A stretch of DNA of 62,590 nucleotides from Oxalobacter sp. (GTDB taxonomy: Bacteria; Pseudomonadota; Gammaproteobacteria; Burkholderiales; Burkholderiaceae_D): NCBI GenBank assembly GCA_018384065.1, contig JAHAYL010000061.1, forward strand, positions 1-62,590. Direction: 5' to 3'. The position numbers were made by a program, and so were the translations under genes. The notes under the pieces were generated by a model. It was not told the origin of the DNA. It searched no databases and was given only the letters and a program-made list of their open reading frames with translations. Below, one piece after another: positions 53,320 to 62,590 of the stretch (position 1 is its first letter; each line of letters begins with the position of its first letter).

Positions 53320-53994
53320 TTAAGACTGTCTCTGCAGGATATTGGAAAACTCTTCGATGAAATTCTCGAAGCGTACCGCCAGACGGTCCGTATCATTCGA
53401 GAAACGGTTATAGGCGACAACCGCAGGAATCGCAGCAAACAACCCGATAGCCGTAGCAATCAATGCTTCAGCGATACCGGGCGCAACCGTCGCCAATGTC
53501 GCCTGCTGGACATCTGCCAGGCCACGGAAAGCATTCATGATGCCCCAGACTGTGCCGAACAGCCCGATATATGGAGATACAGAACCCGCCGATGCCAAGA
53601 ATGACAGATGGGATTCCAATGCATCCATCTCCCGCTGGTAGGCGGCACGCATCGCCCTGCGGGAACTGTCCAACAGGAATGAAACATTATGGGTTGCCTC
53701 CGCATTGCGCGCCTTCAGGTATTCCCCCATACCTGCATGGAAGATACGGGCAAGCGGTCCATCCAAGGTCCCATTGCCGACATCCTTGTAAATCGCCTGC
53801 AGGGTACCTCCTGACCAGAAACGTTCCTCAAAGGCAATCGTCTGCTGCCTTGCTTTCCGCAATGTCGCAAACTTCTGGAAGATATAAGCCCAGCTCAGCA
53901 GGGAAATGACCAGAAGGCCAACCATGATGATCTGGACAATCAGCGAAGCATTGGAAATCAATGCGATGAATGAAAGATTGTGAGCTGTCTGCAT
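53320..53994 (-). CDS. tolQ: Tol-Pal system protein TolQ
   Basis: TolQ is the ExbB/MotA-like proton-channel subunit of the Tol motor. The 224 residues have three membrane segments: SLIVQIIMVGLLVISLLSWAYIF, then SPYIGLFGTVWGIMNAFRGLADVQQATLATVAPGIAEALIATAIGLFAAIPAVVAYN carrying the second and third with the conserved Thr positions. It lies nine bases before tolR. Confidence 0.95.
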   Translation of the reverse strand: MQTAHNLSFIALISNASLIVQIIMVGLLVISLLSWAYIFQKFATLRKARQQTIAFEERFWSGGTLQAIYKDVGNGTLDGPLARIFHAGMGEYLKARNAEATHNVSFLLDSSRRAMRAAYQREMDALESHLSFLASAGSVSPYIGLFGTVWGIMNAFRGLADVQQATLATVAPGIAEALIATAIGLFAAIPAVVAYNRFSNDTDRLAVRFENFIEEFSNILQRQS

Positions 53995-54032
53995 AGTCTT
54001 AGCCTGTTTCCTTATCCTTTCCTTCTATCCTA

Positions 54033-54461
54033 TCAGGATTTCCGGGAACCAGAAGCTGCCTGGAATTTCTCCAGGATATCCTTTGGAAATGCCATCGGTT
54101 TCATCTTCCTCCCATCCACACAGACAATCGTGACCCGGCAGGAAGAACAGAGCGCCGCATCTGAATCCCGGATGACTTTCTGCTCAAACTCAATTGAGGC
54201 TCCCTTGATCCTTGCCACATCCAGCGTGACAGACAAAGCATCATCCAGCACAGCGGAACGGTGGTAATTGACCGCCACATTCCGGACGACAAACAGGACC
54301 TGGCGTTCCTGCGCCAGGGATTGCTGGCTGATACCGAGTGTCCGCAACCATTCACTGCGTGTACGCTCATAGAACTTGAGATAATTGGCGTAATAGACGA
54401 CTCCTCCGGAATCAGTATCCTCAAAATAGACCCGGACGGGCCAGACAAAAGTGGCATCCAT
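54033..54461 (-). CDS. ybgC: Tol-Pal-associated acyl-CoA thioesterase YbgC
   Basis: YbgC is a hotdog-fold thioesterase that acts on short acyl-CoA or acyl-ACP and opens the tol-pal operon. The start at 54461 (MDATFVWPVRVYFEDTDSGG) is chosen over one 20 codons upstream because the family begins here. The 142 residues carry the catalytic-loop motif VYFEDTDSGGVVYYANYLKFYERTRSEWL, with the active-site Asp and Tyr typical of the YbgC/4-hydroxybenzoyl-CoA thioesterase group. Confidence 0.93.
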   Translation of the reverse strand: MDATFVWPVRVYFEDTDSGGVVYYANYLKFYERTRSEWLRTLGISQQSLAQERQVLFVVRNVAVNYHRSAVLDDALSVTLDVARIKGASIEFEQKVIRDSDAALCSSCRVTIVCVDGRKMKPMAFPKDILEKFQAASGSRKS

Positions 54462-54833
54462 AGCTGAAATCCAAAAAACCTGATAATGGAATCTGTAACC
54501 TAACGCACTGGCAGGTGACAATCAAGCCTTATTGTACTTTGTAACAAACACCCATGCCTGCCTGAAGGGCTTTCCTGCCACCATCTTTCCGTTAAACAGC
54601 CATCACCTGATCCAAAGTCCTGTTGTTATCCTGTCCTGAACCATCAACCCACTTTAAATTATCCGAAAAATACTGACGAAAACCATCGATTGCTTTATCA
54701 TGCTGGAGTAATCCTTTTTTTACCGGGATTGCACAACATTTCGAGCAGGACATCGGCCGTGCCCTGTCTCAGTTTCACCGTCTCCAGCAACACGGAAACG
54801 CTGAAAAAAGACAATGCCTCCGGACCTGCACTG

Positions 54834-54852
54834 TTTCCTTTCAGAAAGGAAA
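54834..54852 (+). promoter_or_regulatory. Hairpin enclosing the ribosome-binding site of the SulP gene
   Basis: TTTCCTTTC (54834-54842) and GAAAGGAAA (54844-54852) are perfectly complementary; allowing for a loop, about seven pairs form over TCAGA. The right arm is the ribosome-binding site of the ATG at 54861. Upstream, GTTT-CCGT and ACGG-AAAC segments (about 54771-54800) can form a second hairpin. The rest of the 399-base gap from 54462 shows no gene. Confidence 0.55.
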
Positions 54853-54860
54853 ATAAGCAT

Positions 54861-56570
54861 ATGAGCTCAAAACCGTCTTTCTTCAAACGGTTGCCTATAA
54901 CAGGCTTCCGGCCCATTGTCCTGTCACTGTTCCGCGGATATTCCACCGGCAACCTCACCAACGACATTTCTGCTGGGATAACGGTTGGTATCGTTGCCCT
55001 CCCCCTCGCGATGGCATTCGCCATTGCCTCAGGCCTTTCCCCTGAATCCGGTATCTACACCGCCATCATCGCCGGTTTCCTCATCGCAGTATTCGGTGGG
55101 TCACGGGTCCAGATCGGTGGTCCCGCCGGGGCATTCATCGTCATTGTCTATGGCATCATCGACCAATATGGCGTCTTCAACCTGCTCCTTGCCACTTTCC
55201 TTTCGGGGATTGTGCTGTTCCTGATGGGGCTGTTCAAGATAGGGAGTTTCATCCGGTTCATCCCTGTGTCCACGGTCATCGGGTTCACCAATGGTATCGC
55301 TGTCCTGATCGGCCTTTCACAGGTCAAGGACTTCCTGGGACTGCAGGTGGCGAAAATGCCTGCGGAATTCTTTGCGCAGATCGGCACGATTTACGGTGCC
55401 ATCGATACCTTCAACCCCTATTCCATCGGTCTGGGCATCGTTTCCCTGATCCTGGTGTTCGGCTGGCCCCGTACCTGGAACAACAATTCTCCCCGCTGGA
55501 GGCGCTGGCTTGCACGTGTCCCCAGCACCATCGTTGTCCTGGTTGTCATGACAGTTGTTGTCAGTGTCTTCCATCTGCCGGTTGAGACCATCGGCAGCCG
55601 GTTCGGTGGCATCCCACAGGCACTGCCAAGCTTCACTGTTCCGGAAGTCTCCATCTCGGCATTCGAGCACCTGATCCGTCCAGCCCTGACACTCGCTGTC
55701 CTAGGTGCGATTGAATCCCTGTTGTGCGCCCGTGTCGCAGACACCATGATCAACGACCGCCATGACCCGAACCAGGAACTGATGGGTCAAGGTATCGCAA
55801 ACTGCGTTGTCCCATTCCTGAACGGCATGCCTGCAACCGGCACCATCGCCCGTACCGTCACCAACATCAAGAGCGGCGGTACCTCACCGCTGGCCGGCAT
55901 CATCCATGCCATCACCCTGCTGGGCATCGTGCTGGCAGCCGCACCGCTTGCCGCCAACATCCCGTTGTGCGCCCTGTCTGCCATCCTGCTGTTTGTGGCA
56001 TTCAACATGGGCAACTGGCGTGAATTTGTCCGGCTCCGCCAGTTCACGATGTCGTACAAGGCAACCCTGCTGGCAACCTTCTTCCTGACCGTCATCTTCG
56101 ACCTGACCGTTGCTGTGGAAGTGGGCCTGGGGGTCGCTGCCCTGTTCTTCCTGTACCGCATCAACACCTTGACCAAGGTTGTCAAGGAAGAAAACCGGAC
56201 CGATGTACCGAAAGGCATCGACATCTGGAACCTCGAAGGTGCCCTGTTCTTCGGCTCCGTCTCTAAACTGGAAGACGCCACCAGCCCGAAATACATGGTT
56301 GCTGAAAATGCGCCTGATGTCGTCATCTTCGACTTCACCAACCTGCTGTCAATCGACAACAGTGCTGGAGACATCATCGAAGGCTTCCAACAGAATGTGG
56401 TCGCCCGTGGCAAGGTCTTCATCATTGCCGGTGCAACCGACTTCCCGCTGCGTCAGCTCCAGCGGTTGAGAATGGATGAACGCCTCGGCAAATACATGGT
56501 GCCTGACCTCGAATCCGCCATTGAGCTGGCAAAAGAAGCCCAAGCGGAAATCAAGGCGAAACAGGCCTGA
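54861..56570 (+). CDS. SulP family inorganic anion transporter
   Basis: The start at 54861 (MSSKPSFFKRLPITG) follows GAAAGGAAA; the longer frame upstream is not family-like. The 569 residues contain a SulP membrane domain of about 10-14 helices (NDISAGITVGIVALPLAMAFAIASGLSPESGIYTAIIAGFLIAVFGGSRVQIGGPAGAFIVIV is the family signature) and a C-terminal STAS domain (VVIFDFTNLLSIDNSAGDIIEGF). SulP proteins carry sulfate, bicarbonate or dicarboxylates. The many CTG/GCC/ACC codons suggest high expression. Substrate unknown. Confidence 0.92.
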   Translation: MSSKPSFFKRLPITGFRPIVLSLFRGYSTGNLTNDISAGITVGIVALPLAMAFAIASGLSPESGIYTAIIAGFLIAVFGGSRVQIGGPAGAFIVIVYGIIDQYGVFNLLLATFLSGIVLFLMGLFKIGSFIRFIPVSTVIGFTNGIAVLIGLSQVKDFLGLQVAKMPAEFFAQIGTIYGAIDTFNPYSIGLGIVSLILVFGWPRTWNNNSPRWRRWLARVPSTIVVLVVMTVVVSVFHLPVETIGSRFGGIPQALPSFTVPEVSISAFEHLIRPALTLAVLGAIESLLCARVADTMINDRHDPNQELMGQGIANCVVPFLNGMPATGTIARTVTNIKSGGTSPLAGIIHAITLLGIVLAAAPLAANIPLCALSAILLFVAFNMGNWREFVRLRQFTMSYKATLLATFFLTVIFDLTVAVEVGLGVAALFFLYRINTLTKVVKEENRTDVPKGIDIWNLEGALFFGSVSKLEDATSPKYMVAENAPDVVIFDFTNLLSIDNSAGDIIEGFQQNVVARGKVFIIAGATDFPLRQLQRLRMDERLGKYMVPDLESAIELAKEAQAEIKAKQA

Positions 56571-56590
56571 TGCCTGACAGGCATCCATAA

Positions 56591-56617
56591 GAAAACCGGC
56601 ATCAACTGCCGGTTTTC
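56591..56617 (+). terminator. Terminator of the SulP gene
   Basis: GAAAACCGGCA (56591-56601) pairs with TGCCGGTTTTC (56607-56617) around TCAAC, followed by TTG. It is 20 bases after the stop; A/T flanks allow function in both directions against converging dcd. Confidence 0.85.
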
Positions 56618-56667
56618 TTGTATCTTGCAGGCAGGACGCAGAACCTGTCCTGCTTCCTGTTTTTGTA

Positions 56668-57234
56668 TCACGCCTTGGGCAGAGTCACGCCCGTCTGCCC
56701 CTGATACTTGCCGCCACGGTCTTTATAGGAAACCTCGCATTCCTCATCGCTTTCAAAGAAAAGCACCTGCGCACAGCCTTCCCAAGCATAAATCTTGGCT
56801 GGCAACGGCGTGGTATTGGAGAATTCCAGCGTCACATACCCTTCCCATTCCGGTTCAAACGGGGTGACATTCACAATGATGCCGCATCTTGCATAAGTGG
56901 ATTTGCCAAGACAGACTGTCAGCACATTGCGTGGGATACGGAACCGCTCGACCGTCCTTGCCAATGCAAAAGAATTCGGCGGAATGATGCAGACATCACC
57001 CTTGAAATCAACAAAAGACTTATCGTCGAAATTCTTTGGATCGACGATGCTGTTGTTGATATTGGTGAAAATCTTGAATTCATCGGCACAACGGACATCG
57101 TAGCCGTAAGAAGAAACACCATAGGAAACAATCTTACGGTCATCCACAAAACGCACCTGACCGGGCTCAAACGGATCGATCATCTGGTGCTCTTTAGCCA
57201 TGCGCCGTATCCATTTATCTGATTTGATGGTCAT
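56668..57234 (-). CDS. dcd: dCTP deaminase
   Basis: Dcd deaminates dCTP to dUTP to feed thymidylate synthesis. The 188-residue protein has [68 protein letters not shown] (with the catalytic Glu in EGYVTLEF) and [19 protein letters not shown], all standard for trimeric bacterial dCTP deaminase. It is transcribed away from the yqgE-to-plsC block and forms its own unit. Confidence 0.96.
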   Translation of the reverse strand: MTIKSDKWIRRMAKEHQMIDPFEPGQVRFVDDRKIVSYGVSSYGYDVRCADEFKIFTNINNSIVDPKNFDDKSFVDFKGDVCIIPPNSFALARTVERFRIPRNVLTVCLGKSTYARCGIIVNVTPFEPEWEGYVTLEFSNTTPLPAKIYAWEGCAQVLFFESDEECEVSYKDRGGKYQGQTGVTLPKA

Positions 57235-57489
57235 GATGAGTCCAGCAGTTATTGTTAAGATTGAAAGGAAAGCCCATTGCCATTGGGCAAAAGTTCCGCC
57301 TATTTTACCTGCTTTACATTTATTTGTTGAAATTTATCCATCAGCCCCAATCTTTATAGAACATCGGACATCAGTGCATCTACAGGTACTTTTCCTCTTT
57401 GGGATGAACAAATGCTGATAAAATGTCTGCATGAGGTATGACCTTGCACCGCTTGGTCTGATGCTGTTTCAATCTGACGGGTGACTGCC

Positions 57490-58056
57490 ATGAACCTTAC
57501 TGACCATCTCCTGATTGCCATGCCGGGAAGTCCTGACCCTGTTTTCGGTGGGACTGTTGTCTATCTGTGTGAACACAATGAATTCGGGGCATTGGGCATT
57601 GTCATCAACAAGCCGATGGATGTCAGATTGTCTACCCTGCTGGAAAAACAGGAGCTGCCCATTGACGAAGCAGCAAAGGACAAAGTGGATGTCCCTGTCA
57701 TGTTCGGCGGTCCTGTACAGGGTGACCGGGGGTTTATCCTGCACAGCACCGATGCCGCCTACTCGGCATCCCTGAAAATCTCCGACCAGATTGCCTTCAC
57801 CTCTTCCCGCGATGTTCTGGAAGCGATTGCCAGAAACAACGGTCCCCGCCATTCACTGGTCGCCATCGGTTATGCCGGTTGGGATGCTGGACAGCTGGAG
57901 AATGAAATCAGCAGGAACGCCTGGCTGACAGTCAAGGCTGATGCCGATATGCTGTTCAAAACACCCTTTGCAGAACGCTACGAAGCTGCCATCCATAAAC
58001 TGGGTTTTGATCCTGCATTGCTGGTGACTTCCAATGAAAACCCGACCCTGCAATAA
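57490..58056 (+). CDS. yqgE: YqgE/AlgH family protein
   Basis: The ATG at 57490 is preferred to a GTG three codons earlier. The 188 residues start MNLTDHLLIAMPGSPDPVFGGTVVYLCEHNEFGALGIVINKPMD and contain VMFGGPVQGDRGFILHST and VAIGYAGWDAGQLENEISRNAWLTV, the UPF0301/AlgH pattern. The biochemical role is not established. It precedes ruvX, pyrR and pyrB, a conserved order in betaproteobacteria. Confidence 0.93.
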   Translation: MNLTDHLLIAMPGSPDPVFGGTVVYLCEHNEFGALGIVINKPMDVRLSTLLEKQELPIDEAAKDKVDVPVMFGGPVQGDRGFILHSTDAAYSASLKISDQIAFTSSRDVLEAIARNNGPRHSLVAIGYAGWDAGQLENEISRNAWLTVKADADMLFKTPFAERYEAAIHKLGFDPALLVTSNENPTLQ

Positions 58057-58077
58057 AGCCTTTTTGGGAAACCCGTC

Positions 58078-58485
58078 ATGGACAGCCAACCGGAAATCAT
58101 CATCGGTTTTGATTTTGGCATGAAGAAAATCGGCGTAGCCATCGGCAACACCCTGTCAGCTTCAGCCCGCCCGCTGACCATCATCCATGAAGAAGCAAAC
58201 GACCGGAAATTCGCCGCCATCAAATCCCTGCTGGAAGAATGGCGGCCAGCCTTGGCTGTTGTTGGACTGCCCCGTTACCCAGATGGTACCGAACATGAGA
58301 TGACTGCCCATTGCCGCCGTTTCGCCAACCGCCTGAAAGGCCGTTTCGGCATTGAGACCGTCCATGTCGATGAGCGGTACTCCTCCACCGTCCTCAATTT
58401 CAGGCGTGGCGAAGAAGACGATGCACATGCCGCCGCATTGATCCTGCAGCAGTACTTCGACGAAAAGGCCTCAACAGCCAAATGA
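58078..58485 (+). CDS. ruvX: Putative Holliday junction resolvase / pre-16S rRNA nuclease
   Basis: RuvX (YqgF) has an RNase H-like fold and acts in pre-16S rRNA 5' maturation or junction resolution. The 135 residues carry IIGFDFGMKKIGVAIGN with the catalytic Asp, VVGLPRYPDGTEHEMT, and VHVDERYSST with the Glu. The gene starts 21 bases after yqgE. Confidence 0.93.
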   Translation: MDSQPEIIIGFDFGMKKIGVAIGNTLSASARPLTIIHEEANDRKFAAIKSLLEEWRPALAVVGLPRYPDGTEHEMTAHCRRFANRLKGRFGIETVHVDERYSSTVLNFRRGEEDDAHAAALILQQYFDEKASTAK

Positions 58486-58692
58486 TTGGATGCCGCCCCT
58501 ACGGATGCCATCCCGCTTCCTTCCCGCTTATTTTTCTGCATCACGCAGATACAGGTCTGCTAAAATCGATGTGATATGGGTACAGCCTGCAATGACGGCC
58601 TGGCAGCCGCCTTGTCTGGTGCTTTATCTGAAAACAGATGCTGCAGGCTTCCCCTTAGGATCCTCAATCACTTACAGGAGTCGACCGTTTCC

Positions 58693-59205
58693 ATGAAACC
58701 TTCTGTTTCCGAACTTGACGCGGAAAAGCTGTATCAGGACCTGACTGCAGAAATCCGCGAAGCCATCCAAGGCATTGACCATGTCGCCATTGCCGGCATC
58801 CGCTCCGGTGGCGCATGGCTTGCTGAACGTATGGCATCTGACCTGGGCCTTGCCACACCACCCGGCTTCATCGATGTATCCTTTTACCGGGACGACTATG
58901 CGGAAAAAGGACTTCCCGCTGAAGTGAAACCCACACAGATTCCCTTTGACGTGGATGGCGCGACCATCCTGCTGGTTGATGACGTGCTCTACACAGGACG
59001 CACAACCCGTGCTGCCATCAATGAACTGTTCGACTATGGACGCCCCGCACGCATCATGCTGGCAGCCCTAGTTGACCGTGGTGGCAGGCAGCTGCCGATT
59101 GCAGCGGATTTCGTTGCGGCGACCGTTTCCGCAGACCGGCATGAAATGCTGGTCCTGCACCAGGCCGATGATAAATCTTTCTCTCTGACGGTAGAAAATG
59201 CTTAA
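58693..59205 (+). CDS. pyrR: Bifunctional pyr operon regulator / uracil phosphoribosyltransferase
   Basis: PyrR makes UMP from uracil and PRPP and, in some bacteria, binds pyr mRNA. The start at 58693 ([17 protein letters not shown]) has AGGAG 12 bases upstream, a long spacing. The 170 residues include [30 protein letters not shown] and the PRPP loop [22 protein letters not shown]. It overlaps pyrB by eight bases. The 207-base leader has TAAAAT at 58561 but no clear attenuator. Confidence 0.94.
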   Translation: MKPSVSELDAEKLYQDLTAEIREAIQGIDHVAIAGIRSGGAWLAERMASDLGLATPPGFIDVSFYRDDYAEKGLPAEVKPTQIPFDVDGATILLVDDVLYTGRTTRAAINELFDYGRPARIMLAALVDRGGRQLPIAADFVAATVSADRHEMLVLHQADDKSFSLTVENA

Positions 59206-60157
59206 TCCCCAACTGAACAGCAACGGCGAGCTGCAGCACCTGCTGGCACTGCGTGACCTGCCGAAAGACATCATCCTCCATATCCTTGACACCGCCACTT
59301 CCTTTGTCAGCGTATCAGACCGTGAAGTGAAGAAAGTCCCGCTGCTGCGGGGCAAGAGTGTTTTCAACCTCTTCTTTGAAAACTCCACCCGCACCCGCAC
59401 AACATTCGAGATCGCCGCTAAACGCCTCTCTGCGGATGTCATCAACCTGAACATCGCGGCATCTTCCACCAGCAAGGGGGAAACCCTGCTGGATACAGTT
59501 GACAACCTGACCTCGATGAATGCAGACATGTTCGTTGTCCGGCATTCCCAGTCCGGTGCACCGTTCCTGATTGCGAAGCACATCAACGACCATAAGCGCC
59601 ATCATCTGCATGTCGTGAATGCCGGGGATGGCCGCCATGCCCATCCGACCCAGGGGCTGCTGGATATGTACACCATCCGCCACTACAAAAAAGACTTCAG
59701 CAACCTGAAAGTCGCGATTGTCGGTGACGTGGTCCACAGCCGTGTCGCCCGTTCCGACATCCATGCCATGAAGACGCTTGGGGTACCGGAAATCCGCACC
59801 ATCGGACCTGCCACCCTCCTGGCATCCGGACTCTCTGAACTCGGTGTCCGTCAGTTCACCAACATGGATGAAGGGCTGAAAGACGTCGATGTCATCATCA
59901 TGCTGCGTGTCCAGAACGAACGCATCAACAGCGCCCTCCTACCGACCACACAGGAATTCTTCAAGAGTTACGGGCTGACTGCCGAACGGCTGGCACTCGC
60001 TAAACCAGATGCCATCGTCATGCATCCTGGCCCCATCAACCGGGGAGTCGAAATCGACTCAGCGGTGGCAGACGGATCACAGGCTGTCATCCTGTCACAG
60101 GTGACTTTCGGTATTGCCGTAAGAATGGCTGTCATGAGCATCCTGGCTGGCAATTGA
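59198..60157 (+). CDS. pyrB: Aspartate carbamoyltransferase catalytic subunit
   Basis: PyrB makes carbamoyl-aspartate, the first committed step of pyrimidine synthesis. The 319 residues show [18 protein letters not shown] (carbamoyl-phosphate site), [39 protein letters not shown] and a C-terminal [19 protein letters not shown]. It overlaps pyrR and is followed 25 bases later by pyrC', the layout of class A ATCases, in which pyrC' is a structural partner. Confidence 0.96.
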   Translation: MLNPQLNSNGELQHLLALRDLPKDIILHILDTATSFVSVSDREVKKVPLLRGKSVFNLFFENSTRTRTTFEIAAKRLSADVINLNIAASSTSKGETLLDTVDNLTSMNADMFVVRHSQSGAPFLIAKHINDHKRHHLHVVNAGDGRHAHPTQGLLDMYTIRHYKKDFSNLKVAIVGDVVHSRVARSDIHAMKTLGVPEIRTIGPATLLASGLSELGVRQFTNMDEGLKDVDVIIMLRVQNERINSALLPTTQEFFKSYGLTAERLALAKPDAIVMHPGPINRGVEIDSAVADGSQAVILSQVTFGIAVRMAVMSILAGN

Positions 60158-60182
60158 TGACTGACGACTGCTGGAGATAATA

Positions 60183-61469
60183 ATGAAATTACTGATTGAA
60201 AACGGCCGTGTCATCGACCCTGCCAACAATATCGACCGTATCTGCAACCTGGCAGTAGCGGATGGCAAAATCGCTGCTGTATTTACAGACGGTGCAGGAC
60301 TGGACTTCGTACCAGACCGCACTGTCGATGCAACCGGACTGGTCGTCACCCCAGGATTCGTTGACTTGGGAGCCCGCCTGCGTGAACCGGGTGACGAACA
60401 CCGTTCATTCCTGAAATCTGAGCTGGATGCCGCCCTGGCAGGCGGCGTGACCTCACTGGTCTGTCCGCCGGATACAGAACCCGTACTGGATGAACCTGGT
60501 CTTGTTGAAATGCTGAAATACCGGGCATCCACCCTGAACAAGGCGCATATCTATCCACTGGGTGCCCTTACCATTGGACTGCATGGTGAGAAACTGACCG
60601 AGATGTCTGAGCTGACCGATGCAGGCTGCATCGGTTTCTCCAATGCAAACGCCCCGATGCCTGACACCGAAATGCTGCTCCGCGTCATGCAGTATGCCAA
60701 ATCCTTTGACTACTGCATCTGGCTACAGCCACAGGACCCTTCACTTGGCAAGAACGGCATGGCGCATTCCGGTCCCCTGTCTGCAAGACTGGGGCTTTCC
60801 GGCATTCCCGTCATCGCAGAGACCATCAGCCTGCACACCATCTTTGAACTGATGCGTGTGACCAGTGCCCGCGTCCATCTGTGCCGCCTGTCCAGTGCTG
60901 CCGGGATTGACCTTGTCCGCCAGGCAAAAGCAGAAGGACTGCCTGTCACCGCCGATGCCGGCATCCATCACCTGCACCTGACCGATGCGGACATCGACTT
61001 CTTTGATTCCAACGCACGCCTGGTACCGCCACTGCGCTCCAGCCAAGACCGGGATGCCATCACGGCAGGGCTTCTAGACGGTACCATCGATGCCATCTGT
61101 TCTGACCATACCCCGACAGATGACGATGAAAAACTCCTGCCATTCGGTGAAGCAGTCCCTGGCGCAACCGGTCTCGAACTGCTGCTGTCCCTGACCCTGA
61201 AATGGGCCCAAGAAAATGGCGGGGATGATGCGCTTTCCGCTGCAATTGCAAAAATCACCAGCGAACCTGCACGCATCCTGAACCTGCCCTGCGGGACATT
61301 GGATACCGGAGAAGCGGCAGACATCTGCATCTTTGACCCGAAAGCCATCTGGACCGTAGAAGCCAACAGCCTTGTCAGCCAAGGACGCCATACCCCATTC
61401 CTTGGCCGTGAGATTCCTGGCCGCATCCGCATGACCATTGTGGACGGGCAGCCTGTCTTTGAGCGCTGA
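60183..61469 (+). CDS. pyrX: Dihydroorotase-like protein PyrC' (probably inactive partner of ATCase)
   Basis: The 428-residue protein is of type I dihydroorotase fold (VTPGFVDL...LREPG, GVTSLVCPPDTEPVLDEPGLVE, CSDHTPTDDDEKLLPFGEAVPGATGLE). The metal-binding HxH after GFVDL is replaced by GAR, so the catalytic zinc site is lost. In Pseudomonas the pyrB-linked pyrC' is such an inactive homologue needed to assemble a dodecameric ATCase. The same role is inferred here. An active pyrC should lie elsewhere in the genome. Confidence 0.9.
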   Translation: MKLLIENGRVIDPANNIDRICNLAVADGKIAAVFTDGAGLDFVPDRTVDATGLVVTPGFVDLGARLREPGDEHRSFLKSELDAALAGGVTSLVCPPDTEPVLDEPGLVEMLKYRASTLNKAHIYPLGALTIGLHGEKLTEMSELTDAGCIGFSNANAPMPDTEMLLRVMQYAKSFDYCIWLQPQDPSLGKNGMAHSGPLSARLGLSGIPVIAETISLHTIFELMRVTSARVHLCRLSSAAGIDLVRQAKAEGLPVTADAGIHHLHLTDADIDFFDSNARLVPPLRSSQDRDAITAGLLDGTIDAICSDHTPTDDDEKLLPFGEAVPGATGLELLLSLTLKWAQENGGDDALSAAIAKITSEPARILNLPCGTLDTGEAADICIFDPKAIWTVEANSLVSQGRHTPFLGREIPGRIRMTIVDGQPVFER

Positions 61470-61492
61470 CATCTGACTGGCGCCATCCAGCC

Positions 61493-62248
61493 ATGCGCAG
61501 CCTCTTCCGGACAATCCGTCTGGTCCTTCATGCCCTCGCCGCAGTGTTCTACTGCGGCGTGGTCTATCCTTTCATCAGCCAGGCCGCAAAAGACCGCTAT
61601 GTCAGGCAATGGTCCCGTAAACTGATGGCAATCGCTGGCGTAAAGATGCAGGTCAACCACCCTGAACGGATTGAAGCCCGGTCACTGGTCGTCTCGAACC
61701 ACATCTCATGGCTCGACATCTTCCTGATTTATTCCCATTTCAACGGGCATTTCATCGCCAAATCCACCATGGCGAACTGGCCCGTCATGGGCTACCTCGG
61801 CAGGAAAGTCGGCACCCTGTATCTTGACCGCTCCAGCGGCAGGAACCTGAAACAGATACTCGGCAAACTGGTCGGCAACCTGAACGCCGAAGAACGGTGC
61901 ATCTTCTTCCCTGAAGGCACCACAGCCAAACAGGGCGGAATGCTGCCTTTCCACCCCAACCTGTTTGAAGGGGCTATCCAAGTCAACCTGCCCATCCAGC
62001 CATTCGCCATCCGCTACCTGATGCCAGACGGCACCTATGCCGATGCAGTGGATTTCACCGGGGATATGACCATGCAGGAAAGCATGAAACGGATTTTCAG
62101 CACCGATGGCATCACCGCTGAACTGACTGTGCTTCCAACCATCAGTCCAGAAAGCAAAAAACGCCGTGAACTGGCACATGAAACCCAGGCAGCCATTCAG
62201 GCTGCCCTTGCCCATCCGACAGATACTCAGAAACTAGGCACCCGGTAA
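61493..62248 (+). CDS. plsC: 1-acyl-sn-glycerol-3-phosphate acyltransferase
   Basis: PlsC-type enzymes add the second acyl chain in phosphatidic acid synthesis. The 251 residues have an N-terminal hydrophobic segment ([18 protein letters not shown]), motif 1 [13 protein letters not shown] (HxxxxD), [11 protein letters not shown], and motif 3 [13 protein letters not shown]. It follows pyrC' by 23 bases. Its end overlaps the end of converging apaH by 22 bases. Confidence 0.9.
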   Translation: MRSLFRTIRLVLHALAAVFYCGVVYPFISQAAKDRYVRQWSRKLMAIAGVKMQVNHPERIEARSLVVSNHISWLDIFLIYSHFNGHFIAKSTMANWPVMGYLGRKVGTLYLDRSSGRNLKQILGKLVGNLNAEERCIFFPEGTTAKQGGMLPFHPNLFEGAIQVNLPIQPFAIRYLMPDGTYADAVDFTGDMTMQESMKRIFSTDGITAELTVLPTISPESKKRRELAHETQAAIQAALAHPTDTQKLGTR

Positions 62249-62590
62249 CCCGAAGACTTGACCTGGAACACCGCCCGGTCATCCAACCGGACAGCCGTCA
62301 GCGCACCACCCCATAAACACCCGGTATCCACTGCCAACAGGTTCGGTCGGTTGACCAGCCCCAACGTCGACCAATGCCCCCAGATGACCAGACTGTCCTT
62401 GGATTTCCTGTCAGGCACCTCAAACCAGGGCATATACCCTTCTGGCGCCGTTTCTGGTCCCAGCTTAGCATCAAACTCCATCACGCCCTTCTTGGAACAG
62501 AAACGCAAGCGGGTGAAACAGTTGATGATGCAACGCAGCCGGTCCATGCCCTTCAGACCATCATCCCACCGGTCAGGCTTGTTACCATAC
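62227..62590 (-). CDS. apaH: Bis(5'-nucleosyl)-tetraphosphatase, symmetrical, 5' part outside window
   Basis: ApaH splits Ap4A into two ADP. Only the C-terminal ~120 residues are present; the frame runs to the window edge. [50 protein letters not shown] (His ligand) and [21 protein letters not shown] match the C-terminal half of symmetrical ApaH. The catalytic N-terminal motifs lie outside the window. The stop lies inside the plsC coding end on the other strand. Confidence 0.92.
   Translation of the reverse strand, partial: YGNKPDRWDDGLKGMDRLRCIINCFTRLRFCSKKGVMEFDAKLGPETAPEGYMPWFEVPDRKSKDSLVIWGHWSTLGLVNRPNLLAVDTGCLWGGALTAVRLDDRAVFQVKSSGYRVPSF

Overview
The window reads as a betaproteobacterial chromosome of the order Burkholderiales, most likely an Oxalobacteraceae member and plausibly Oxalobacter. 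The grounds are the gene orders yqgE-ruvX-pyrR-pyrB-pyrC'-plsC and ybgC-tolQRAB-pal-cpoB, a DUF2863-type gene beside tRNA-Glu and gltX, a scpA-panC pair, and an oxalate/formate-antiporter (OFA) family transporter. The genus is inference. No rRNA, insertion sequence, phage gene or CRISPR array was seen.

Region 1 (1-11 kb) is accessory. An AT-rich edge holds a truncated DUF4116-type repeat protein and a Cys-rich secreted protein. Next come a GNAT enzyme, a TetR gene divergent from an NTF2-like protein and a cupin lipoprotein, and a bile-acid/Na+ symporter family transporter. Two paralogous TetR regulators follow, each behind the same palindromic operator, and then a tripartite efflux operon (outer-membrane lipoprotein, EmrA-like, EmrB-like). 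The outer-membrane gene is broken by a one-base shift in a C6 run. A flavodoxin lipoprotein closes the region.

Region 2 (11-21 kb) is the least explained. It holds a MerR regulator coupled to a 735-residue VIT/vWA protein behind three ACAGT/ACTGT palindromes. It also holds a four-gene minus-strand cluster: two paralogous Sel1-repeat, proline-linker, single-TM proteins with a related Cys-Trp C-terminal domain, a small membrane protein and a zinc-ribbon protein. An NhaR-like LysR gene and an AT-rich gap follow. In that gap a perfect FNR-type box lies upstream of a strong terminator with no gene between them, which suggests a small anaerobically controlled RNA.

Region 3 (21-42 kb) is mostly core: rpiA, a MltD-type transglycosylase, fabI, a BepA-type protease, moaC, a DUF2863-like gene, tRNA-Glu x2 and tRNA-Ala, gltX, an orphan MCE protein, an OFA-family transporter divergent from a ModE/PBP-type regulator, apbC, a flavodoxin, metG, scpA, panC and a lipoprotein.

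Region 4 (42-62.6 kb) opens with a btuB-btuC-btuD-btuF operon under a class I cobalamin riboswitch. It continues with a metallo-beta-lactamase-fold enzyme, an unusual acidic low-complexity zinc-ribbon membrane protein, the complete Tol-Pal operon, a SulP transporter whose ribosome-binding site lies in a hairpin, dcd, yqgE, ruvX, and pyrR-pyrB-pyrC'. The pyrC' product has lost the metal-binding HxH of dihydroorotase. The window ends in plsC and a partial apaH. Rho-independent terminators separate many units.
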